Below the pieces are notes generated by a model. It worked only from the letters and a program-made list of their open reading frames with translations, was not told the DNA's origin and made no database searches. A stretch of 64,000 nt of DNA, from positions 124,001-188,000 of the forward strand of contig NZ_JANCLT010000005.1 in NCBI RefSeq assembly GCF_024294785.1, written 5' to 3'. Both the position numbers and the translations under genes were made by a program. The DNA comes from Ectobacillus ponti (lineage in GTDB: Bacteria > Bacillota > Bacilli > Bacillales > Bacillaceae_G). Below are positions 57,480 to 64,000 of this stretch, in pieces. The number at the start of each line of letters is the position of its first letter. Positions within the stretch are counted from its first letter, which is position 1.

Positions 57480-57637
57480 AGAAATCCCCCCAGATATTTG
57501 AGCATTCCCTGCATTATATGCCGGCAGCCTGATGAATATGTTGCCGCACGGACTGGGCAGCTGAGCCGTGTAAAACGGGGAATATGTGTTCATATACATA
57601 TTCTTTTTCTTTTTGCAAAAAATGTAACAATCCTTTA

Positions 57638-57666
57638 TTGCGTGAATGAAAAAAGTACGCTACACT
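57638..57666 (+). promoter_or_regulatory. Promoter of the ROK regulator gene
   Basis: TTGCGT, 17 bp, TACACT. The palindromic operator begins eight bases after the -10, so a bound repressor would block transcription. Confidence 0.5.
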
Positions 57667-57673
57667 GAAACTG

Positions 57674-57698
57674 ACTTATTTCAGCGAGTGAAATAAGT
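57674..57698 (+). promoter_or_regulatory. Palindromic operator, probably for the ROK repressor
   Basis: ACTTATTTCA, GCGAG, TGAAATAAGT: a perfect inverted repeat with 10-bp arms and a 5-bp spacer. It lies between the promoter and the ribosome binding site of the ROK gene, as expected for autoregulation. Confidence 0.65.
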
Positions 57699-57720
57699 GA
57701 AAGCAAGGAGGTGTCCCTCC

Positions 57721-58923
57721 ATCACAACGGTTCGAAAAGGAAATAAGGATTTAATTAAGGATTTAAACCGGTTTCTGGTGCTGCAGCATATTCGGCAATC
57801 CGGCAAGGTGAGCCGGACGGATATCGCGAAAGCGACAGGCATCGGGCTGTCCACCGTTACAAATATTACCGAGGAGTTTCTGCGTGAGGGTCTGGTGCGG
57901 GAAGTGGGCACAGCCCATTCCACCGGCGGGCGAAAGCCGGTGCTGCTGCAATTCCATGAAAGATACAGCTACACTTTTGGTGTAAAGGTGGAAGAAACAC
58001 AGCTGCGGGTTGCGCTGACGGATTTACAGGCAGAGATTCTGGACGTGAAGACGGTCCCGTTTGAGGCTGGAAGCAAGCCGGAAAAGGCTGTAGAGCTGCT
58101 GAGCGCTGCGATTCAGGTGATGCGGCAGGCCCATGGGTTGGCTGAGAGGCAGATTGCCGGCATTGGCATTGCGGCTTCCGGGCTGATTAATAGGGAAACA
58201 GGCACGATTTTGCGGTCCTCTCTGCTCGGATGGGAGAACGTTTCCATATGCAAAGAGGTTTCCAAACGTTTGAACGGCATGCCTGTTTACCTGGATAAAA
58301 ATATAAACGCTTACACACTGGCCGAGCTGACGCTTGGGAGCAAGGAAAAGCAGCGCCATGTTGTCATCATGTCCATCGGAGCCGGCCTTGGTCTGACCAT
58401 TGTGATTGATGGAAGCATGTATTATGGCAGCTTTGGCGGAGCTGGGGAGTTCGGCCACACGATTGTGCAAATGAATGGCTACCGTTGCCACTGCGGCCAG
58501 CGTGGCTGTCTGGAAATGTATGCTTCTGAGTTCTATCTGCAGCATGCAGGCGGTGAGCTGCGGAGGCAGTACCCTCATACAGCTGTGGAGCGCTACACCT
58601 TTTCCGGCATGGAACAAGCATTGAAGCAAGGAGACGAGCTGGCTGCCCGCCTGTTGCGGGAGATGGGAACGCATATCGGATATGGACTGGTGAACGTCAT
58701 TAACACGCTGAATCCAAAGCGCATTGTTTTGACCGGGGAGGGAATGAACTACGCCCCCCATTTTTTGCCGTATGCCTTAAAGGTGGCGGAGGAAAATTTC
58801 TTTGCTGCAGCTGCGCTGCCGACAGAAATTGTCGTATCGCAGCTTGGAAATGATGCATGGCTGCAAGGGGCCGCCTTGCTGGTCATTGAACAGCTGTTTC
58901 AGCTGCCGATTTATCAAAATTAA
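57721..58923 (+). CDS. ROK-family transcriptional repressor (XylR/NagC type), apparent AUC start
   Basis: The product of about 400 residues has an N-terminal winged helix (HIRQSGKVSRTDIAKATGIGLSTVTNITEEFLREG) and a C-terminal ROK sugar-binding domain with GIGIAASGLIN, GAGLGLTIVIDG and the zinc motif CHCGQRGCLEMYAS. It should repress sugar genes and release DNA on binding a sugar; the two alpha-glucosidase genes downstream are the obvious targets. A perfect AAGGAGGTG sits seven bases before ATC at 57721, with no ATG, GTG or TTG at that distance in frame. A GTG at 57697 is in frame but has no site and overlaps the operator. The AUC start is therefore proposed. Confidence 0.88.
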   Translation: MTTVRKGNKDLIKDLNRFLVLQHIRQSGKVSRTDIAKATGIGLSTVTNITEEFLREGLVREVGTAHSTGGRKPVLLQFHERYSYTFGVKVEETQLRVALTDLQAEILDVKTVPFEAGSKPEKAVELLSAAIQVMRQAHGLAERQIAGIGIAASGLINRETGTILRSSLLGWENVSICKEVSKRLNGMPVYLDKNINAYTLAELTLGSKEKQRHVVIMSIGAGLGLTIVIDGSMYYGSFGGAGEFGHTIVQMNGYRCHCGQRGCLEMYASEFYLQHAGGELRRQYPHTAVERYTFSGMEQALKQGDELAARLLREMGTHIGYGLVNVINTLNPKRIVLTGEGMNYAPHFLPYALKVAEENFFAAAALPTEIVVSQLGNDAWLQGAALLVIEQLFQLPIYQN

Positions 58924-58946
58924 GAGAAGTTGGGAGATGCAGATTA

Positions 58947-60635
58947 ATGCAAACGTTTGTCAAAGGCGACGCGAAATGGTGGCAGACCGCCACTGTATAT
59001 CAAATTTATCCACGCAGCTTTATGGATGGAAACGGTGATGGCATCGGTGACCTGCAAGGGATCATCTCCAGGCTGGATTATTTGCAAGAGCTCGGTGTGG
59101 ATGTAATCTGGCTGAGCCCCGTATATGATTCTCCGAATGATGATAATGGTTATGACATCCGTGATTACGAAGCCATTATGGAAGAGTTCGGCACCATGGC
59201 GGATTTTGACGTCATGCTTGAGGAACTGCATAAGCGCGGTTTAAAGCTAGTTATGGACCTTGTTGTCAACCATACCTCGGATGAGCATGAGTGGTTTGTG
59301 CAATCCCGCAGCAGCAAGGATAACCCGTACCGTGACTATTACTACTGGCATCCGGGCAAGGACGGCAAAGAGCCGACGAACTGGGGCTCCTTCTTCAGCG
59401 GGTCCGCCTGGGAGTATGATGAGAAAACGGCGGAATACTTCCTGCATCTGTTCTCCAAGAAGCAGCCGGATTTAAATTGGGAAAGCCCAAAGGTGCGCCA
59501 GGAAGTATATAAGATGATGCGCTTCTGGCTTGATAAAGGCGTGGACGGCTTCCGCATGGATGTCATTAACATGATCTCCAAGGTGCCGGGCTGGCCGGAC
59601 GGTGAGAAGCAGCCGGGACAATTGTACGGTGATGGCACGCCGTTTATTCTCAATGGCCCGCGCATCCATGAATTCCTGCAGGAAATGAACCGGGAAGTGC
59701 TGGCCCGGTATGACATTATGACAGTGGGCGAAATGCCGGGCGCTACAACCGATTTGGCCATCCAGTATACAGCGCCGGAGCGCAAGGAAGTGAATATGGT
59801 GTTCACCTTCGAGCATATGGACCTTGACAGCGCGCCGGGCGGCAAATGGAACCTGAAACCGCTGAATTTGCTGGACTTGAAGGACAACCTGACAAAGTGG
59901 CAGACAGCGCTGCACGATAAAGGCTGGAACAGCCTGTATTGGAACAACCATGACCAGCCGCGCATCGTGTCCCGCTTCGGCAATGACCGGGAGCACCGCG
60001 TGGAGGCAGCGAAAATGCTGGCGACGTGCCTGCATATGATGCAGGGCACACCGTATATATATCAAGGAGAAGAAATCGGGATGGTGAATGTGCAGTTCAC
60101 GGACCTGTCCGATTACCGCGACATTGAAACGCTGAATATGTACCGCGAGCGCTTGTCACAAGGGTATGTGCACGAGGACATTATGAAGTCCATTTACGTG
60201 AAGGGACGCGACAACGCGCGGACACCCATGCAATGGGATGACAGCGAGAATGCCGGCTTCACAACAGGAGAACCGTGGATTCGAGTCAATCCGCGCTATA
60301 CAGAAATCAATGCGAAGCAGGCGCTTGCGGATGAGAATTCAATTTTCTACCATTATCAGCGTCTGATTGCGCTGCGCAAGGAAATGGAGATTATCACATT
60401 CGGCGAATACCGTTTGTTGCACCGTGACCATCCGGCGGTATTTGCCTACGAGCGCGTTCTGGGGGATGAAAAGCTCATCGTGCTCTGCAACTTCAGCAGC
60501 GAGCCGCAAGAGTTGGATGACGAAGAGCTGCTGGCGGAAATGCGGCAGGCAGAGGTGCTGCTGGAAAACCTGGAGCGCCGGGAAGCATCCCTCTCTCTCC
60601 GTCCGTACGAAGCGGTTGTATACTATAAAAAATAA
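58947..60635 (+). CDS. GH13 alpha-glucosidase, oligo-1,6-glucosidase type (copy 1)
   Basis: This 562-residue cytoplasmic GH13_31 enzyme has catalytic residues Asp205 (GFRMDVIN), Glu262 (TVGEMPG) and the transition-state Asp in NNHDQPR. The residue after the nucleophile is Val206, equivalent to Val200 of oligo-1,6-glucosidases, which favours alpha-1,6 linkages (isomaltose-type substrates). It begins 23 bases after the ROK repressor stop with GGGAG, so the two are co-transcribed. No sugar transporter is adjacent. Length and C-terminal beta domain are normal for the family. Confidence 0.93.
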   Translation: MQTFVKGDAKWWQTATVYQIYPRSFMDGNGDGIGDLQGIISRLDYLQELGVDVIWLSPVYDSPNDDNGYDIRDYEAIMEEFGTMADFDVMLEELHKRGLKLVMDLVVNHTSDEHEWFVQSRSSKDNPYRDYYYWHPGKDGKEPTNWGSFFSGSAWEYDEKTAEYFLHLFSKKQPDLNWESPKVRQEVYKMMRFWLDKGVDGFRMDVINMISKVPGWPDGEKQPGQLYGDGTPFILNGPRIHEFLQEMNREVLARYDIMTVGEMPGATTDLAIQYTAPERKEVNMVFTFEHMDLDSAPGGKWNLKPLNLLDLKDNLTKWQTALHDKGWNSLYWNNHDQPRIVSRFGNDREHRVEAAKMLATCLHMMQGTPYIYQGEEIGMVNVQFTDLSDYRDIETLNMYRERLSQGYVHEDIMKSIYVKGRDNARTPMQWDDSENAGFTTGEPWIRVNPRYTEINAKQALADENSIFYHYQRLIALRKEMEIITFGEYRLLHRDHPAVFAYERVLGDEKLIVLCNFSSEPQELDDEELLAEMRQAEVLLENLERREASLSLRPYEAVVYYKK

Positions 60636-60640
60636 AACAG

Positions 60641-60676
60641 CGGCAGGAAAAGGTCAGCTGACTTTTTCCTGCCCTC
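60641..60676 (+). terminator. Hairpin between the two alpha-glucosidase genes
   Basis: GGCAGGAAAA-GTCAGCTGAC-TTTTCCTGCC forms a long stem. It lacks a T run after it, so it may attenuate or stabilise mRNA rather than end transcription fully. Confidence 0.5.
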
Positions 60677-60746
60677 CTATTGATGTTTTCCGGCAATTTC
60701 GGTAGCATGTGATATTGTGACAACAAAGAAACGAGGGGATTTTTGC

Positions 60747-62408
60747 ATGAAAAAGATTTGGTGGAAGGAAGCGACGGCATATCAGATTTATCCGCGCAGC
60801 TTTATGGATTCCGACGGAGACGGCATGGGAGATTTGCGCGGCATCATTTCCAAGCTGGACTACCTGAAGGATCTCGGAATCGATGTGATTTGGATTTGCC
60901 CGTTTTATAAGTCGCCGAACGATGATAACGGCTATGATATCAGTGACTACCATGAAGTGATGGACGTATTCGGCACCATGGCCGACTTTGATGAGCTGCT
61001 GGCGGAAGTGCACGGCCGCGGCATGAAGCTGATTATTGATTTGGTGATTAATCATACAAGCGATGAGCATCCATGGTTTGTTGAGTCCCGCTCATCGAAG
61101 GACCATCCAAGACGTGACTGGTATATGTGGGCCGATCCTAAGGAAGGTGCGGAGCCCAACAACTGGGAAAGCATTTTCGGCGGATCCGCTTGGGAATATG
61201 ACGAGGAAACAGGACAATACTTCCTGCATGTGTTCTCCCGCAGACAGCCGGACTTGAACTGGGAGAACCCGGATGTGCGCTCTGCCCTGCATGATATGAT
61301 CAATTGGTGGCTCGACAAGGGCATTGACGGCTTCCGTGTGGATGCAATTTCTCATATTAAGAAAAAGCCGGGCTTGCCGGATTTGCCAAATCCGCAGGGG
61401 CTTGATTATGTGCCATCCTTTGAGGCGCATATGAACCAGGAAGGCATTCATGCATTTTTGGAAGAGCTCAACGCGCAAACGTTTGCCAAATACGATATTA
61501 TGACGGTGGGCGAAGCAAACGGAGTTACGACTGAGGATGCACATCTTTGGGTTGGTGAAGAGAAGGGCAAATTTAATATGGTCTTCCAATTTGAGCACCT
61601 GGACCTGTGGGACAAAAGCAAGCCGAATGAGATTGACGTGGTGAGCCTGAAGACGACGCTGTCCAAGTGGCAGAAGGGTCTTGAAAAGGATGGCTGGAAT
61701 GCTTTGTTTATTGAGAACCATGACAAGGCGCGTGTAGTCTCCACTTGGGGAAATGACCGGGAGTACCGTGTGGAGAGCGCCAAAGCATTCGGCATGATGT
61801 ACTTCCTGATGCAGGGTACGCCATTCCTTTATCAAGGACAGGAAATCGGCATGACGAACGTGCATTTCCAGACCATTGAGGAGTATGATGATGTCGCCAT
61901 CAAGAACATGTATCGCTTGGAGCGTGAAAAAGGAGTGTCCCATGAGGAAATCATGGAGATCATCTGGGCAACCGGCCGCGACAACTCCCGTACCCCGATG
62001 CAATGGAATGACCAGCCCAATGCCGGCTTCACAACCGGAATGCCTTGGATTGGCGTGAACGAAAACTATGTCGACATCAACGTGGAAAAGGACCTGCAAA
62101 ATCTGGATTCCATCCTCAATTTCTACAAGCGCATGATTCAACTGCGCAAGGAGAACGAGCTGTTTGTCTATGGACAGTATGATCTCATTCTGCCAAAGGA
62201 TGAACAGATTTATGCTTACACAAGAACACTGGGCCATCAGACTGCGGTGGTGATGTGCAACCTGACAAGCAAGCCCGCAGCATATGCACATGAGGGACAT
62301 ATGCTGTCTGCCGGACAAGTGGTGCTGAGCAACTATGAGGTGCCGGAGCATGAAGCTGCAACAGCCTTCACACTGCGCCCTTATGAATCACGCGTATACA
62401 TGCTGTAA
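60747..62408 (+). CDS. GH13 alpha-glucosidase (copy 2)
   Basis: This 553-residue GH13_31 enzyme is clearly paralogous to copy 1 along its full length. Catalytic residues are Asp199 (GFRVDAIS), Glu256 (TVGEANG) and the Asp of ENHDKAR. The residue after the nucleophile is Ala200 rather than Val, a position that governs alpha-1,4 versus alpha-1,6 preference. The two copies therefore probably split substrates (maltose-type versus isomaltose-type). The ATG at 60747 follows ACGAGGGG; the hairpin between the copies suggests differential expression within the operon. A strong terminator follows. Confidence 0.93.
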   Translation: MKKIWWKEATAYQIYPRSFMDSDGDGMGDLRGIISKLDYLKDLGIDVIWICPFYKSPNDDNGYDISDYHEVMDVFGTMADFDELLAEVHGRGMKLIIDLVINHTSDEHPWFVESRSSKDHPRRDWYMWADPKEGAEPNNWESIFGGSAWEYDEETGQYFLHVFSRRQPDLNWENPDVRSALHDMINWWLDKGIDGFRVDAISHIKKKPGLPDLPNPQGLDYVPSFEAHMNQEGIHAFLEELNAQTFAKYDIMTVGEANGVTTEDAHLWVGEEKGKFNMVFQFEHLDLWDKSKPNEIDVVSLKTTLSKWQKGLEKDGWNALFIENHDKARVVSTWGNDREYRVESAKAFGMMYFLMQGTPFLYQGQEIGMTNVHFQTIEEYDDVAIKNMYRLEREKGVSHEEIMEIIWATGRDNSRTPMQWNDQPNAGFTTGMPWIGVNENYVDINVEKDLQNLDSILNFYKRMIQLRKENELFVYGQYDLILPKDEQIYAYTRTLGHQTAVVMCNLTSKPAAYAHEGHMLSAGQVVLSNYEVPEHEAATAFTLRPYESRVYML

Positions 62409-62410
62409 GC

Positions 62411-62443
62411 AAAAAAAAGCAAGGGGCGCCCTTGCTTTTTTGC
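62411..62443. terminator. Terminator after the second alpha-glucosidase gene
   Basis: AAAAAAAAGCAAGGG / CCCTTGCTTTTTT; A-rich and T-rich flanks allow function for the converging SDR gene too. Confidence 0.9.
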
Positions 62444-62454
62444 TTGTCCTCTTT

Positions 62455-63207
62455 TCACTGCTCATCAATTCGAATTACGCCGCCCTGGGGGAAATCCTCA
62501 GCTTCGAGCAGCCGTACGATTGCGGCCGCCACGTAATCCGGGGACAGCAGGCGTCCCGTTTCCTTTAGGCTGTGGAATCGCTCGACATTCAAAAAATCCT
62601 CCTTGCTCGTGCTGCGGATGCGGGACTGCATGTCTGTGTCCACAACACCCGGGGCAAAGGAAACGATTTTCGCAGGATACTCCTCATTCTCTTCCTCTGC
62701 TGCGACACAGCGGGTGAACATATCAAGTCCCGCTTTCGTCGTACAGTAGGCTCCCCAGCCGAAGTATGGATTCTTCCCGGCTCCGGAAGAAATATTGACA
62801 ATGCGCCGCTCCAGCATGGCTTCCTTCGTCCGCTTCAAAAATTGGGAGGTAAGCAGCATCGGGGCCAGCAGGTTTACATTGACGTTCTGGATCAAGTCGG
62901 CGGCCTCAGCCCGTTCCACCGGCTTCATGGGATCCAGCATGCCTGCATTATTGATTAAAGAAATGGCCTGGGCGCTGTCCAAATCCAGCACATCAAAGAT
63001 TTCATTCATAAACGCTTCAATTTCTGCTGTTTGCTGCAGGTCAAAGGCAAAGGGATAGAAGGGCACACCAGCTTCCTTGGACAGCAGCTCCAGCGTTTCA
63101 TTGCGATGCCTGGAAATAGACAGCACGATGATGCCCTGTTCAATCAACTGCTTGGCAATAGCCTCGCCAAGGCCGCGCGATGTTCCGGTTACAATGGCAT
63201 ATTTCAC
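62455..63207 (-). CDS. Short-chain dehydrogenase (YueD/sepiapterin reductase-like)
   Basis: The 250-residue SDR begins MKYAIVTGTSRGLGEAIAKQL and has LINNAGMLDPM, catalytic Ser in IVNISSGAGKNPYFGWGAYCTTKAG with Tyr and Lys, and SFAPGVVDTDMQ. This pattern matches B. subtilis YueD/benzil reductase, related to sepiapterin reductase, an NADPH-dependent carbonyl reductase. The GTG at 63205-63207 is chosen because AAGGAGG lies nine bases upstream and it gives the homologue's N-terminus. It converges on the alpha-glucosidase operon. Confidence 0.9.
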   Translation of the reverse strand: MKYAIVTGTSRGLGEAIAKQLIEQGIIVLSISRHRNETLELLSKEAGVPFYPFAFDLQQTAEIEAFMNEIFDVLDLDSAQAISLINNAGMLDPMKPVERAEAADLIQNVNVNLLAPMLLTSQFLKRTKEAMLERRIVNISSGAGKNPYFGWGAYCTTKAGLDMFTRCVAAEEENEEYPAKIVSFAPGVVDTDMQSRIRSTSKEDFLNVERFHSLKETGRLLSPDYVAAAIVRLLEAEDFPQGGVIRIDEQ

Positions 63208-63396
63208 GGAAAATCCTCCTTTTTTCTTCACGTTATCATGAAATGTGACAAAAGTAAATTTAGGAATGCAGGCGGTAGAGATGTATGGATACAGACAAGG
63301 GCCATTGAAGGAAAAATCGTACTAGGCTTCTTTTGTAACAAAGGGATGTGGCTTTCTGTTTTGGGGATGAAATGAATTGGGGGGAGGGGACAGATG

Positions 63397-63445
63397 GCAT
63401 TTACAAAAACAAGAACCGCCCAGCCTTAAGCAGCATAAGAGCGGT
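63397..63445 (-). terminator. Candidate terminator of the Ric/ScdA gene
   Basis: On the minus strand GGACCGC / GCGGTTC around an AAGC-containing loop, followed by TTGTTTTTG. The loop is long. Confidence 0.5.
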
Positions 63446-63475
63446 CCTTTCTGTTGCCAATCTGTTATACGAGCC

Positions 63476-64000
63476 TCATCCAGCGGCTTCCTGGGACAAT
63501 GCAGACAACCGCTTGAACAGGATATTATTCTCCAAATGTACATGCTGGAATAAATCGGATTCCAGCTCCTCCAAGCGCTTATATACCATCTGATAGGTAC
63601 GGCAGGCGCCGGCGGGCGGGGTAAAGTCGCTGGTCACATCACGGATGATTTTCATAAGATCTCCCGCGGCATCGTGTTCTTTTTCCAGCTCCTCCAGCAT
63701 AACTGCCGCTTTTTGCAGGTTTTCCGCTGTCGGATGCTGTTCATACGCTGTAATCAGCGGGAAGAGGCTGGCTTCCTCTTTGATGGTGTGCTGTTCAAGC
63801 TCTGTTTTCAATTCATGGAAGAGCCGGTGCATATCCGCCAGGTGCGGCTGGCCGCCTCCGTGCACCCGAAGCACCTTTGTGACGTAAGGGCTGAGCTGCG
63901 GCAGTTCTTCGTTCAAATATTGGTGATGAGTGTTGACCACATGTTCCACAAGATCAGACAGACTCTCTCTCATCCAGTCGTGGCCGCTGTCTTTTGCCCC
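63476..64000 (-). CDS. scdA: Iron-sulfur cluster repair di-iron protein Ric/ScdA (partial, 5' end outside window)
   Basis: The frame stays open to the window edge (GAKDSGHDW precedes the first in-frame ATG at 63973), so the true start lies beyond 64000. The visible 175 residues are the hemerythrin-like domain of Ric/YtfE/ScdA: HHQYLNEELPQL, KVLRVHGGGQP, the acidic HTIKEEASLFPLI, EHDAAGDLMKIIRDVTSDFTPPAGACRTYQ and HVHLENNILF. These supply the His and Glu ligands of the di-iron site. Ric proteins repair Fe-S clusters damaged by nitric oxide or oxidants. The N-terminal ScdA_N part is expected outside the window. Confidence 0.92.
   Translation of the reverse strand, partial: GAKDSGHDWMRESLSDLVEHVVNTHHQYLNEELPQLSPYVTKVLRVHGGGQPHLADMHRLFHELKTELEQHTIKEEASLFPLITAYEQHPTAENLQKAAVMLEELEKEHDAAGDLMKIIRDVTSDFTPPAGACRTYQMVYKRLEELESDLFQHVHLENNILFKRLSALSQEAAG

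Noticed and set aside
63394-63429. Eleven-codon ORF with a good GGGGAGGGG site upstream
   Set aside because: Too short, and it overlaps the candidate terminator of the Ric/ScdA gene on the other strand.
1-64000. Prophage or transposon island
   Set aside because: No integrase, transposase, terminase or structural phage genes, no att-like repeats, and composition looks even throughout.

Overview
The window comes from a spore-forming Bacillaceae-type Firmicute of roughly balanced base composition. Several things support this. It has small acid-soluble spore proteins (SspP, SspO, SspN, Tlp), a CotM-like coat protein, strong AGGAGG ribosome binding sites, TTG and GTG starts, and a gene order matching the Bacillus subtilis block cotM-sspP-sspO-citB-yneN-sspN-tlp-yneP-yneR-plsY-yneT-parE-parC. 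No transposase, integrase, phage gene, CRISPR array, rRNA or tRNA was seen. I cannot name the species.

Layout. 1-3.7 kb: a partial AlaX-type editing protein, small genes, an MFS exporter, and selD, which reads in frame through a UGA at the catalytic position (selenocysteine). 3.7-13.8 kb: the spore-protein/aconitase block, with two insertions relative to B. subtilis (a small helical gene between sspO and sspP, and a polysaccharide deacetylase after acnA). 14-16.2 kb: a response regulator without a kinase, followed by an HtrA-type protease whose promoter carries three TTCACA repeats at 11-bp steps. 16.2-21.5 kb: yneT, parE and parC. 21.6-31.7 kb: a complete branched-chain amino acid ABC importer (livHMGF) with three paralogous binding lipoproteins and an embedded ABC-F gene. 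CodY-like sites precede livJ2 and an orphan oppA.

34.7-45.1 kb: a methyltransferase, an unusual beta-propeller protein with a helical N-terminal part, a coiled-coil protein, and a compact three-gene unit. That unit encodes a membrane-anchored von Willebrand A protein, a 1120-residue tubulin/FtsZ-like protein and a small partner. It is the best candidate here for a poorly characterised system. 45.1-52 kb: DUF1294 protein, MsrB, RarD, a membrane GAF protein, a YuiD-type protein, a squalene-hopene/sporulenol cyclase, a YfhD-like protein and an SDR. 52-57.5 kb: aldehyde dehydrogenase, YuzL-like protein, a beta-lactamase-fold hydrolase, a stand-alone ArgH-like lyase and a ferritin. 57.6-62.4 kb: a ROK repressor with a palindromic operator and an apparent AUC start, followed by two GH13 alpha-glucosidases. 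The window ends with an SDR and a truncated Ric/ScdA di-iron protein.

Cross-cutting signals: seven small genes carry forespore (sigma-G-like) promoters, and a 122-124 bp hairpin-spacer-hairpin repeat occurs at two intergenic sites 34 kb apart.
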